Below are positions 35,472 to 45,000 of a stretch of 64,000 nucleotides of DNA, one piece after another. Within the stretch, counting starts at the first letter, position 1, and every line of letters starts with the position of its first letter. Both the position numbers and the translations under genes were made by a program. The DNA is from Martinezella rhizogenes (lineage in GTDB: Bacteria; Pseudomonadota; Alphaproteobacteria; Rhizobiales; Rhizobiaceae): contig NZ_JAPYZZ010000001.1 in the NCBI RefSeq assembly GCF_027460065.1, positions 562,864 to 626,863 on the forward strand. The letters run 5' to 3'. The notes below the pieces were generated by a model, which worked only from the letters and a program-made list of their open reading frames with translations, made no database searches and had not been told where the DNA came from.

Positions 35472-35891
35472 TCAGCCGCGCTTGCGGCGAAGGCGGATGA
35501 CCACATCCACATGGGCGATTTCCATGCCCTCGGGTGCTTCCGGCAGGTTGTCGATCTGGAGATTATTGATGGGAATATCGAGAACCTCGTTCTCACCTTC
35601 CACGAAGAAGTGGTGGTGATCCGAGACGTTCGTATCGAAATAGGTGCGAGCGCCTTCCACGGCAAGAACGCGGATCAGGCCGGCTTCAGTGAACTGATGC
35701 AGCGTATTGTAAACCGTGGCGAGAGAAACGGGCACGCCGGCGGTGACCGCCTCGTCATGCAGCTCCTCGACCGTCAGGTGCCGATCGCCCTTTGCGAAAA
35801 GAAGATCGCCCAAAGCAACGCGCTGGCGCGTGGGCCGCAGCCCCGAGCGCCGCAGCCTCGTTCCGATATCCAATGTGGCGTCAAATGCCAT
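35472..35891 (-). CDS. irr: Iron response regulator Irr (Fur family)
   Basis: Irr (139 residues) is the heme-responsive Fur-family regulator of rhizobia, repressing heme synthesis and activating iron-related genes when iron is low. The winged helix contains LRRSGLRPTRQRVALGDLLF and PVSLATVYNTLHQFTEAGLI, and the diagnostic heme-binding segment is NVSDHHHFFVEGENEVLDI. No N-terminal GCPWH heme regulatory motif is present, which fits Agrobacterium and Rhizobium rather than Bradyrhizobium. ATG 35891 gives the normal family start. It is divergent from fabA. Confidence 0.93.
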   Translation of the reverse strand: MAFDATLDIGTRLRRSGLRPTRQRVALGDLLFAKGDRHLTVEELHDEAVTAGVPVSLATVYNTLHQFTEAGLIRVLAVEGARTYFDTNVSDHHHFFVEGENEVLDIPINNLQIDNLPEAPEGMEIAHVDVVIRLRRKRG

Positions 35892-36208
35892 GCAATCCCA
35901 TTCCAAACAGAGGTATGAAACCCGTCAATTGCAATAGCATATATCTTTTGCAGGGAATGCTTTCAATAGTTTCAGCGCCGTCGAGTGTCGCAAATGGCTG
36001 TAAACCGGCCATTCCTGCAAATTTCCTCTGGTTCCAGCCTGATGGTTCCTGTATGCGGACGGCATATTGAGGTAATGACTTCTGCAAAGAAGGTTCTGAA
36101 GACAAAGATTGGGGCCGGAGCGGCCTCTGCCCTTGCAGCGCTTCATTTTGAACCTAACTTGCTCTAGTGAAGTCGTTCAACACCAGTGATTGGGGAAGTG
36201 AAAGCGGT
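35892..36208. other. Divergent irr-fabA intergenic region
   Basis: This 317-bp gap must hold the promoters of irr and of the fab operon. I see no perfect ICE motif and no convincing small gene; an ORF of 60 codons at 35985-36167 lacks a ribosome binding site. No hairpin of note was found. Confidence 0.5.
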
Positions 36209-36724
36209 ATGGCAACCAGGCAATCAAGTTACAATTACGAGGAGATTCTTTCCTGCGGTCGCGGCGAATTGTTCGGCCCTGGAAATGCCCAGCTCCCATT
36301 GCCCCCCATGCTCATGGTTCACCGGATCACCGAAATTTCCGAAACCGGCGGCGCCTTCGACAAGGGTTTCATCCGCGCCGAATACGATGTCAGCCCCGAC
36401 GACTGGTATTTCCCCTGCCACTTCCAGGGCAACCCGATCATGCCGGGCTGCCTCGGACTTGACGGCATGTGGCAGCTGACCGGTTTCTTCCTCGGCTGGC
36501 TGGGCGAAGAAGGCCGCGGCATGGCGCTTTCCACCGGCGAAGTGAAGTTCAAAGGCATGGTACGCCCTAACACCAAGCTGCTGCAGTATGGTATTGATTT
36601 CAAGCGCGTGATGCGCGGCCGTCTGGTTCTCGGAACCGCCGATGGCTGGCTGAAGGCGGACGGCGAGACCATTTATCAGGCGACGGACCTGCGGGTCGGC
36701 CTGTCCAAGGAAAAGACCGCCTGA
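36209..36724 (+). CDS. fabA: 3-hydroxydecanoyl-ACP dehydratase/isomerase FabA
   Basis: FabA (171 residues) dehydrates 3-hydroxydecanoyl-ACP and isomerises the trans-2 to the cis-3 double bond, starting unsaturated fatty-acid synthesis. The catalytic His71 ([13 protein letters not shown]) and Asp85 ([10 protein letters not shown]) are present, equivalent to His70 and Asp84 of E. coli. The ATG at 36209 gives the exact family length; GGGAAGTG lies upstream. fabB follows after 75 bp, as in most alphaproteobacteria that make cis-vaccenate by the anaerobic route. Confidence 0.97.
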   Translation: MATRQSSYNYEEILSCGRGELFGPGNAQLPLPPMLMVHRITEISETGGAFDKGFIRAEYDVSPDDWYFPCHFQGNPIMPGCLGLDGMWQLTGFFLGWLGEEGRGMALSTGEVKFKGMVRPNTKLLQYGIDFKRVMRGRLVLGTADGWLKADGETIYQATDLRVGLSKEKTA

Positions 36725-36799
36725 CACAGACGGAATAGTTCAGACAAACGCCGGGCGGCTTTGGTCGTCCAGCCGAAATCTTAAGAAAAGGTCCCTTTC

Positions 36800-38023
36800 A
36801 TGAGACGAGTTGTTGTCACCGGCCTCGGTATTGTTTCCTCCATCGGCGGTGATGCCGCTGAGGTCACGGCGTCGCTGCGCCAGGCCAAGTCCGGCATTTC
36901 ATTTTCGCCGGATTTTGCCGAGCACGGTTTCAAATGCCAGGTCTGGGGCAAACCCTCTCTCGACCCAACCGATCTGGTCGACCGCCGCGCCATGCGCTTC
37001 CTGTCGCAGGGCGGTGCGTGGAACCATGTAGCCATGAAGCAGGCGATCGCCGATTCCGGTCTGGAAGAGAGCGACATCAGCGGCAATGAGCGCACCGGCA
37101 TCATCATGGGTTCGGGCGGTCCGTCCACCCGCACCATCGTTGAAGCTGCCGATATCACGCTCAAGAACAATAGCCCGAAGCGCATCGGCCCCTTCGCCGT
37201 GCCGAAGGCCATGTCCTCCACCGCCTCGGCCACGCTCGCGACCTGGTTCAAGATTCACGGCGTCAACTATTCGATCTCGTCGGCCTGCTCCACCTCGGCG
37301 CATTGCATCGGCAACGCCGCCGAGATGATCCAGTGGGGCAAGCAGGATGTGATGTTTGCAGGCGGCCACGAGGATCTCGACTGGTCGATGTCGAACCTCT
37401 TCGACGCCATGGGCGCAATGTCGTCCAAATACAATGAAACGCCCAGCCTCGCGTCGCGCGCCTATGACGTCAACCGCGACGGTTTCGTGATCGCTGGTGG
37501 TGCAGGCGTGCTGGTTCTGGAAGAGCTGGAACATGCCAAGGCGCGCGGCGCGAAGATTTACGCCGAGATCGTCGGTTATGGCGCAACCTCTGATGGTTAC
37601 GACATGGTGGCTCCGTCAGGCGAAGGCGCGATCCGCTGCATGCGGCAGGCGCTTGCCACCGTCAAGGGTGACATCGACTACATCAACACCCACGGCACCT
37701 CCACACCGGTTGGCGACAGCAAGGAAATCGGTGCGATCCGCGAAGTCTTTGGCGACAAGATTCCGCATATTCAGTCGACCAAGTCGCTCACCGGCCATTC
37801 GCTGGGTGCGGCCGGCGTGCAGGAATCGATCTACGGCCTGCTGATGATGCAGGAACGTTTCATCGGCGAAAGCGCGCATATTTCCGAACTCGATCCGGAA
37901 TTTGCGGGCGTTCCGATCGTTCGCAGCCGCATCGACAACGCCAAGATCGACACCATCCTTTCCAATTCTTTCGGCTTCGGCGGCACCAACGCCACGCTGG
38001 TCTTCCAGCGTCATAACGGATAA
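36800..38023 (+). CDS. fabB: 3-oxoacyl-ACP synthase I FabB
   Basis: FabB (407 residues) elongates the cis-3-decenoyl-ACP produced by FabA. The Cys-His-His triad is Cys163 (SSACSTSAH), His298 ([11 protein letters not shown]) and His333 ([11 protein letters not shown]), the same numbers as in E. coli. GSGGPSTRT and [12 protein letters not shown] at the end are also conserved. AAGGTCC lies before the ATG. It is followed immediately by fabI, so one operon provides dehydratase, condensing enzyme and enoyl reductase. Confidence 0.97.
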   Translation: MRRVVVTGLGIVSSIGGDAAEVTASLRQAKSGISFSPDFAEHGFKCQVWGKPSLDPTDLVDRRAMRFLSQGGAWNHVAMKQAIADSGLEESDISGNERTGIIMGSGGPSTRTIVEAADITLKNNSPKRIGPFAVPKAMSSTASATLATWFKIHGVNYSISSACSTSAHCIGNAAEMIQWGKQDVMFAGGHEDLDWSMSNLFDAMGAMSSKYNETPSLASRAYDVNRDGFVIAGGAGVLVLEELEHAKARGAKIYAEIVGYGATSDGYDMVAPSGEGAIRCMRQALATVKGDIDYINTHGTSTPVGDSKEIGAIREVFGDKIPHIQSTKSLTGHSLGAAGVQESIYGLLMMQERFIGESAHISELDPEFAGVPIVRSRIDNAKIDTILSNSFGFGGTNATLVFQRHNG

Positions 38024-38029
38024 TTGCCC

Positions 38030-38836
38030 ATGAACGGCATCATGCAAGGTAAGCGCGGCCTCATCATGGGCGTCGCGAACAATCACTCGATCGCCTGGGG
38101 CATTTCCAAGGCACTTGCGGCACAGGGCGCGGAACTGGCCTTCACCTATCAGGGTGAAGCGCTTGGCAAGCGCGTGAAGCCGCTCGCCGCGGAACTGGGC
38201 TCCGACTTCATCGTACCTTGCGATGTCGAGGATATCGCTTCGGTGGATGCGCTGTTTGCAGCGATCCGCGAAAAATGGGGCTCGCTGGATTTCGTCGTGC
38301 ACGCCATCGGCTTTTCCGACAAGAACGAACTGAAAGGTCTCTACGCCGACACGACGCGCGAGAATTTCAGCCGTACCATGGTCATTTCCTGTTTCTCCTT
38401 CACGGAAATCGCCAAGCGCGCCGCAGAACTGATGACCAATGGCGGATCCATGCTGACGCTGACCTATAATGGTTCGCAACGCGTCATTCCGAACTACAAC
38501 GTCATGGGCGTCGCCAAGGCGGCTCTCGAGGCGTCAGTCCGTTATCTCGCCGCTGATTACGGCCCGCGCGATATCCGGGTCAACGCCATCTCGGCCGGTC
38601 CGGTCCGCACGCTGGCGGGTGCGGGCATTTCGGATGCGCGCGCGATCTACGCTTGGAACCAGAAAAACGCACCGCTGCGGCGGACGGCTGACATCGACGA
38701 CATTGGCGGCTCCGCACTCTACCTGCTGTCCAGCCTGTCGCGCGGCGTGACCGGCGAATGTCACTACGTGGATTGCGGTTACAATATCACCTCGACACCC
38801 ACGCTCGAGGTTCTCTCCAAGGCAGACGCGGAATAA
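38030..38836 (+). CDS. fabI: Enoyl-ACP reductase FabI
   Basis: The 268-residue enzyme reduces trans-2-enoyl-ACP with NADH. It shows the FabI-type NAD motif GVANNHSIAWGIS, the catalytic pair Tyr and Lys in NYNVMGVAKAALEASVRYLA with the substrate-binding YNGSQRVIPNY, and ISAGPVRTLAGAGI. The ATG at 38030 lies 6 bp after the fabB stop; the in-frame TTG at 38024 is unlikely. A strong terminator follows, closing the fabA-fabB-fabI unit. Confidence 0.95.
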   Translation: MNGIMQGKRGLIMGVANNHSIAWGISKALAAQGAELAFTYQGEALGKRVKPLAAELGSDFIVPCDVEDIASVDALFAAIREKWGSLDFVVHAIGFSDKNELKGLYADTTRENFSRTMVISCFSFTEIAKRAAELMTNGGSMLTLTYNGSQRVIPNYNVMGVAKAALEASVRYLAADYGPRDIRVNAISAGPVRTLAGAGISDARAIYAWNQKNAPLRRTADIDDIGGSALYLLSSLSRGVTGECHYVDCGYNITSTPTLEVLSKADAE

Positions 38837-38857
38837 GCCTACCTCTCGCAATCAACA

Positions 38858-38884
38858 AAGCCCGGCCCTGCGCCGGGCTTTTTT
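38858..38884 (+). terminator. Rho-independent terminator of the fab operon
   Basis: AAGCCCGGC-CCTGC-GCCGGGCTT forms a 9-bp perfect stem followed by a run of six Ts, 21 bp after the fabI stop. Confidence 0.9.
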
Positions 38885-38957
38885 ATGCGCCGTATCAATT
38901 TTGGAAATCACTAAAGTATAGTTTATCGAAGTAACTGATTTTAAACATGGGGTGGTT

Positions 38958-39038
38958 ATGGTCCGCAACAAATTCAACGGTTGCGCTTGCCGCATATTCT
39001 TAGAGATCGACACCACCTCATGCGACTGGCCAGACTGA
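38958..39038 (+). CDS. Possible 26-residue upstream ORF
   Basis: An ATG at 38958, preceded by GGGGTGG, opens a 26-codon frame that contains MVRNKFNGCACRIF and ends at TGA 39036-39038, overlapping the TadE-like start at 39020. It could be a leader that couples translation. The evidence is only spacing and overlap. Confidence 0.25.
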   Translation: MVRNKFNGCACRIFLEIDTTSCDWPD

Positions 39039-39616
39039 AGCCATTGCTGGAAAAATTCGGGTTGTCCCGCGACGGGACGGCAGCCATAGAATTCGCGATC
39101 CTTGCCATCCCTTATTTTCTTGTGGTTTTCGCGATCATCGAGACCTTCATCGCCCTGATGGCGGAACAGGTCGTTGCCAACGCCACCGAGACCATGTCGC
39201 GACGTTTGCGCACCGGGCAGATCAGCAGCTCGATTTCCAAAGAAGATTTTCGCAAGAGTTTCTGCAACGAAATTTCTGTGATGATCACCTGCTCGGCAGA
39301 CGAGATCAAAAAAGAAGAGAAACTGTATGTCGACCTTCGCTCTTTTACCGCCTTCAAGGATATTCCGACCACGATACCCCTGAAAGCCTATGGCGAATAT
39401 TACGATCTCGATACGGCCCAGTTCGGTTTCAAGCCAGGCGGACCGGAAACCATCAACATGTTGCGCGTCTATTATCGCTGGCGGGTCGTCGCCGATATTA
39501 TCCGCCCCTATCTCACCAAAATACGCCCGGCCGATGGATCGATGCCCTCGCATTTCCTTATCGTCGCGACAAGTGCGTTCATGAACGAGAAATACGTCAC
39601 GGGCGGGGGGTCATGA
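39020..39616 (+). CDS. TadE-like pseudopilin family protein
   Basis: The 198-residue protein has a short polar N-terminus, then DGTAAIEFAILAIPYFLVVFAIIETF (about residues 17-43), the GxxAxEFA signature and hydrophobic helix of the TadE/TadG pseudopilins that are processed and exported by the Tad machinery. The rest is a periplasmic domain without recognised motifs. It overlaps the next gene by four bases. No cpa/tad secretion genes lie in the window, so it probably depends on a Tad system elsewhere. ATG 39020 is chosen; a weak upstream TTG at 38981 is in frame. Confidence 0.85.
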   Translation: MRLARLKPLLEKFGLSRDGTAAIEFAILAIPYFLVVFAIIETFIALMAEQVVANATETMSRRLRTGQISSSISKEDFRKSFCNEISVMITCSADEIKKEEKLYVDLRSFTAFKDIPTTIPLKAYGEYYDLDTAQFGFKPGGPETINMLRVYYRWRVVADIIRPYLTKIRPADGSMPSHFLIVATSAFMNEKYVTGGGS

Positions 39617-40206
39617 TGAAAAAGCTTGTCTTGGTCGCGGCAAGCGGCAAGCGGGGTCTGATCGCGCTCGTTTCACGCTTCGTCAGGGATCGCCGGGGTG
39701 TGGGCGCCGTGGAATTCGCCATCGTCTTCCCGATATTGCTCGCGCTTTATCTGACCTCTTTCGAGTTGACGATAGGCTATAATACCTACAAGCGGGCAAG
39801 CAGCGCGGCCGCCACAATCAACGACCTGATATCGAAAACAGGTTCCGTCGATAAAACCTACCTCACAGGCATGCAGGATGTCGCAGCCGCGGTTTTTGCA
39901 CCTTACAGTACCAAGGGTCTTAAGCTGAAGATCAGCGGCATCAAGATCGATACGCAAAAACAGGCAAAGATCACCTGGTCCTGGGATGAGAAGAATCTGA
40001 GACCCTATGCGGTAGGATCCGTGGTCACCGTTCCAACGCGCCTGCTTGTGCAAGACAGCTTCCTCATTCATGTGGAACTTTCCATCCCACATGAGTTGCT
40101 GATGTTCATGCCTGATGTCACCTCATCCGGCACAAAGTCGATCACGATCGGCAGAGACTATTTCTTCAAGCAACGCGACGCAGAGACCGCCTGCACCAAT
40201 TGCTGA
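39613..40206 (+). CDS. TadE-like pseudopilin family protein (second)
   Basis: The 197-residue protein carries the TadE-type segment DRRGVGAVEFAIVFPILLALYLTSFELTIGY (about residues 26-56) followed by a beta-rich exported domain and a C-terminal Cys-x2-Cys (ACTNC). It is coupled to the first TadE-like gene through an ATGATGA overlap. Such pairs are minor pilins or initiation proteins of Flp/Tad pili. It converges with the diflavin reductase gene 38 bp away. Confidence 0.87.
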   Translation: MMKKLVLVAASGKRGLIALVSRFVRDRRGVGAVEFAIVFPILLALYLTSFELTIGYNTYKRASSAAATINDLISKTGSVDKTYLTGMQDVAAAVFAPYSTKGLKLKISGIKIDTQKQAKITWSWDEKNLRPYAVGSVVTVPTRLLVQDSFLIHVELSIPHELLMFMPDVTSSGTKSITIGRDYFFKQRDAETACTNC

Positions 40207-40244
40207 GCCAATCGGTGCCACGGCGGCCCCTTTTTCGGCCGGGC

Positions 40245-42014
40245 CTAATAGACGTCGCGCAGATAGCGTTTTTCGCGCTTTAGCCGGTTGATGTAGTCGC
40301 TTGCGGCCTCGGCGGAGATGCCTGCCTCGTCGCTTATGATGCCGTGCAGGGCATCATCGACATCCTTTGCCATACGGGTCGCATCGCCGCAGACGTAGAA
40401 ATAGCCGCCCTCCTCAAGCCACTGATAGAGCGCCTTGCCGTTCTGCCGCATGCGGGTCTGGACATAGATTTTCTCCGCCTGATCCCGTGAGAAAGCGAGA
40501 TCTAGACGGGTCAGCACGCCATCGCGGCTCATATCGCCAAGTTCGTTTTCATAGATGAAATCCGATTGCCGGTGCTGGTCGCCGAAAAACAGCCAGTTCT
40601 TGCCCCTGGCGCCGCGCGCCTGCCGTTCCTGCAAAAAGGCCCGGAAAGGTGCTATGCCCGTGCCCGGTCCCACCATGATAACAGGCGCATTGTCGTCCTG
40701 CGGGACACGGAATGCCTTGTTTGGTGAGACGAAAATACCGGCGCTCTGCCCTGCCTCCACCCGGTCCGCGAGATAGGTGGAGCATACGCCGCCACGCTCC
40801 CGGCCCTCGGCGCGATACCGTACGCTCGCGATCGTCAGATGCACGCTGTCTTTCGCAACCAGAGGGCTGGAGGAGATGGAATAGGCGCGGTGCTGCAAGG
40901 GTTTCAGGAAGTTCACGAATTCGGCAAGCTCGAACAGTGGCTTTCTGCCAAGATTGAGCAGGTCGAGAATATCCTTGCTCCAGAGAAAGGCGGCAAGCTG
41001 CTCCTTGTCGCCATTCGCAAGGATATGGGAAAGTTCTTCATGCCCCGCGCGCTTGCCGATTTCAGCCACCAGTTCGCGTGAGGGCGTTAAAATCTCGTAC
41101 ATTTTGAGAAGCGCATCGCCAACCGGCCGGTCCATCCCGGCGACTTGGCTGTCTGCGCCCGCTCCGAAATGGCCGAGCAGCGCGCCGGCCAGTTTCGGAT
41201 CGTTAAGCGGAACAACACCAAGCGCGTCACCCGCCTCATAATCGAGCCCGCTTTCGCGGAGATCGAATTCGTAGTGACGAATTTCCTTGGACGAGCCGGG
41301 ACCGGACAGCCGGCGATTAACGCTAATCTTTGCCGAATAGGGGTTCTTGCGATTCCAGCCCGATTTTGCCCTTGCGGGCTGCCCAGCAATGTCGGGCATG
41401 GTGACAGCGGCTTCCTTGCCGCCATCGACGGCCAGCGCGAGCGGCAGCGTCTCCCCGATCCACGCGGCAGCCGCATCCTCAAAGTCGATATCGCAATCGA
41501 TACGCGCTTTCATGCGCCTGCCGCCAAGCTGTTCAAAGCGTGTATCGATAAGTTTGCCCGCCTGGCAGAAGCCGTCATAGCCGGTATCGCCCAAGGCGAG
41601 CACCGCAAAACTCATCTCGTCCAGCCGCGGTGCGCTGTCAGCGGCGAGCGCTTCCCAGAACAGCTGGGCATTATCAGGCATCTCACCTTCGCCATATGTA
41701 GAAGTAACAACGATGACCCGCTTCATGGTGCCGAGACTGTCCATTGAGACGTCGTCCAGCGCCGTCACAACCGGCTGCATACCCTGGGTGCGGGCAGCAG
41801 CGGCGATATCCATCGCCAACGCCTCGGCGTTGCCGGTCTGGGTGCCGACAAGGATGTTCAGCAGGCTGGCTGTCGCCTTGGGGGCAGCAGCGGCCACCGA
41901 TGTCTCGAGGCCGATGGCAGCGCGGGAATGGAGCCCGGCCAGAAAGCCGGCGAGCCAAGCGCGTTGGTCGCCGTTAAAGGGCGCATCCTGTGGAATGTAA
42001 GGTATCTTCATCAT
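40245..42014 (-). CDS. CysJ-like diflavin (FMN/FAD) NADPH reductase
   Basis: The 589-residue protein has the sulfite-reductase alpha-subunit layout. A short N-terminal segment (FNGDQRAWLAGFLAGLHSR) precedes a flavodoxin FMN domain (about 52-190; LVGTQTGNAEALA and STYGEGEMPDNAQLFWEAL), then the FAD domain with RAYSISSSP and the NADP domain with GPGTGIAPFRAFLQER, FYVCGDATRMAKDV and the C-terminal RYLRDVY, whose aromatic end stacks on FAD. No CysI hemoprotein is nearby. The start overlaps, by ATGA, the stop of the glutamate-synthase-like gene, so the two products are likely partners, with this protein passing electrons from NADPH to that enzyme's flavin or iron-sulfur centre. That pairing is inference. 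General sulfite reduction with a distant CysI is the alternative. Confidence 0.88.
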   Translation of the reverse strand: MMKIPYIPQDAPFNGDQRAWLAGFLAGLHSRAAIGLETSVAAAAPKATASLLNILVGTQTGNAEALAMDIAAAARTQGMQPVVTALDDVSMDSLGTMKRVIVVTSTYGEGEMPDNAQLFWEALAADSAPRLDEMSFAVLALGDTGYDGFCQAGKLIDTRFEQLGGRRMKARIDCDIDFEDAAAAWIGETLPLALAVDGGKEAAVTMPDIAGQPARAKSGWNRKNPYSAKISVNRRLSGPGSSKEIRHYEFDLRESGLDYEAGDALGVVPLNDPKLAGALLGHFGAGADSQVAGMDRPVGDALLKMYEILTPSRELVAEIGKRAGHEELSHILANGDKEQLAAFLWSKDILDLLNLGRKPLFELAEFVNFLKPLQHRAYSISSSPLVAKDSVHLTIASVRYRAEGRERGGVCSTYLADRVEAGQSAGIFVSPNKAFRVPQDDNAPVIMVGPGTGIAPFRAFLQERQARGARGKNWLFFGDQHRQSDFIYENELGDMSRDGVLTRLDLAFSRDQAEKIYVQTRMRQNGKALYQWLEEGGYFYVCGDATRMAKDVDDALHGIISDEAGISAEAASDYINRLKREKRYLRDVY

Positions 42015-45000
42015 GCTGCCCTGTTCTGGCTGGATGCGGTGGCTAGGTCCGGGATGGCACGAGCGGCGAAAAGCTCCTCGAAGCCCGGCAGACGACCGAT
42101 CTTCTCGATGTTTTTCCGGTTCTGCTGAATGATCCAGCCATAGGTGCCGGGGCTGTCCACCGACCAGATGTTCCGGCGCGTCAGCGCCTGCTTGTAGTCG
42201 TCAAGCCGCTTGGCCGCGATCATCACCGCGAGCTGCGCGTCGCTATGGTCGGACAACGCCTCGCGGGCATATTTCAGCAGGCGCTGCATTAGCGCATAGT
42301 CTTCCGTGAGAATAAGATTGCGCACAGCCTTTTCGATGGCGGGATCAGAAGGACCGGATGCCATCGGCAACCGTTGCAGGGCGATGGCCTGCGCCATGCT
42401 CAACACGGTGTAGTTATTGAGAAGCGCATACATGTCTTCCGTATCCGTCTCGCCATAACCCGGCACCGTTCCGTTCAAGACAGCCTTACGGTCGCGATAA
42501 GCGAGCTTGAACTTGCGCAACTGATGGGCGGCAAGTGCCGAGGCCAGCTCCTCCAGCAGCTCCTTGCGGGGCTTGGCTTTGAGGATCTCATCGCTGTCCT
42601 GATAAAGCAGCAGGGCGCGCGGCATGCCATAGACGAAATTATGCTGCTCACTCTCCCAGTTTTCCAGAAGCCATGCCGCCTTGGCCGAGCCGGTCTCTGC
42701 GACATGCAGGCTCAGAAGCTGGTGGACTGCCTGATTGTGGATTGCTGCCTGTTCATCCTCACCGGTGATCGAGCCGAGCAGGATGGAGTCATGGCTGACC
42801 TTCTTCGGCAGATCGCCATAGGGATCATACTGATAGACGAAGCCGCCGCTCATGCCGTTGCCAAAACCCTTGCCGAAACTGCCAAGGTTGAGAACAGCAC
42901 CATTGGTCATATATTCGCAGGCGAAATCGCCAACGCCTTCGACCACGGCGGTGGCGCCAGAATTACGCACCGCGAAACGGTCGCCCGCCTGCCCTTCCAC
43001 GAAGGTGCGGCCGCCGGTGGCGCCGAACAGCGCGAAATTACCGACCAGCACATTGCCGCCCGCCTCTTGCGAACCGCCGCCGGGCGAGCGCACGACGATG
43101 GTGCCGCCGCAGGCGCTTTTGCCAACACCGTCATTGCAGGTGCCGGTATGCACCATGACCATGCCGTCATTGCAGAAAGCGCCGAAGGACTGACCAGCCG
43201 AACCTGAAGTATCGATGCGCACCGAACCCGCTTCCAGAAAACGGCGGCCACGGCCATCCCGCTTGACGGCCGGAAGCGCGTCCAGCTGCTCATCCGAAAG
43301 TTCGTGGTTTAACATGCGTTCGATATCGACGGCGAGCTGGCCGCCGACGCTCTTGTTGCAATTGTTTAGGAAACGATTGCCGCCAAGCTCGATGTTCTCG
43401 CGCTTGCTGTCGACCAGCGCCGAACGCACGAGATCGATGAAGGCATCGTCGAGTGCGAAGTCCTTTTCCATATAGACCGGGCTGTCGATCTTCACCTCTT
43501 CGACCACGGCAAGCATTGCCCGGAGGTCAAGCTGACCGACGCTTGCCGGATGATCGAGGAGGTGAAGAAGGTCGGAACGACCACGGGCTTCCCGCAGCGA
43601 GGTAACCCCAAGCCCTGCCAGAATCTCGCGCGTTTCATGGGCGATGTTCATGAGATACTGCGCCAGCGCCCGCGGATCGCCGTTGAAGGCTTCCTGATTG
43701 GTGGTGAGACCGGCCGGGCACTTGATGTTGCAGTTCTTCGCCATGACGCATTTCAGCATCATCAGCGCCGTGGTGCCGAATTCGAAGCTGTCGCCGCCGA
43801 GAAGGGCTGATTTCACCACGTCGCTCGCCGTCTGGTGCGCGCCGGAACAACGCAGCAGCACCTTGGCGCGCAGACCGGTGGCGCACAGCGCCTGATGCAC
43901 CTCGGCTATGCCGATTTCCGCCGCACGGCCGGTATATTTGAGGCTGGTAACGGCCGCAGCACCCGTGCCGCCGGTATTGCCGGCAACGTTGATGACATCC
44001 GCACCCGCCTTGGCGACGCCGACTGCAATCGTGCCGATGCCTTCCGACGATACGAGCTTGACGATGACGCGCACGCGTGCCGCCTTGGCGTCGTGGATAA
44101 GCTGGGCCAGGTCCTCGATCGAATAGGTATCATGATGCGGCGGCGGCGAGACCAGCTCGACGCCCGGCGTGCCACCGCGCGCCGCAGCGATCTCCACCGT
44201 CACCTTGGGAGACGGCAGCTGCCCGCCCTCGCCCGGCTTTGCGCCCTGGCCAATCTTGATCTCGATCTCTTCCAGCATCGGATCGGCAAGATAACCGGCC
44301 CAGACACCGAAGCGGCCGGAGGCGAACTGCTTGATGCGCGAGGCACGGATGGTGCCGTAACGGGAGATATGCTCGCCGCCCTCGCCCGAATTGGACATGC
44401 CACCAACCATGTTGGTGCCGTGGGCCACCGCCTCATGGGCAGCCGCAACCAGCGCGCCGTGGCTCATGGCACCCGATGCGAGGGTCTTGGTGATCTCGCT
44501 TGCCTTTTGCACGGTCTCAAGCGGAATACTCTCCGGTGCGGTGCGGATAAGCGATAGATAGGCGGAGGCCTCACCCTTTGCCTGAACCATGAGCGCGCCA
44601 CCTTCCAGCCAATGGCCGGTGATGTCGTCGCCAAAACGGTCGAGCAGCGACTGGCCGAGGGCGGCGAGGCGGGCAAGTTCATGACCGTGCGGGCCGATCA
44701 GCTGCAGCCGGAACGCGCCGTCTCCTGCCTCTTCGCAGCGCAATCCGCGCACCATGAAGCTGTTATTGCCATGCCTGGAAAAACGGCCCATTTCCCGGCG
44801 GAATTCTTCGGCCGAACCGGCAAAGGTCACATCGGCCGGCAGTTCCAGAACATCACGCAGGGCGGCCGGGCGGCCCGCTCTTTCTTCCGCCATCATGCGC
44901 GCAAAGGAGCGGTAACCGGGCGTTACCTCAAATGCATCGATGGCCTCCGGGGTCAGCCGGTCGAAGCTGTTGTGATAATAGGCAGCATCGTTGAGACCGA

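Noticed and set aside
40221-40245. A short CGGCC...GGCCG hairpin between the TadE-like gene and the reductase gene.
   Set aside because: The stem is only five pairs and the Ts are in the loop, so I do not call a terminator.
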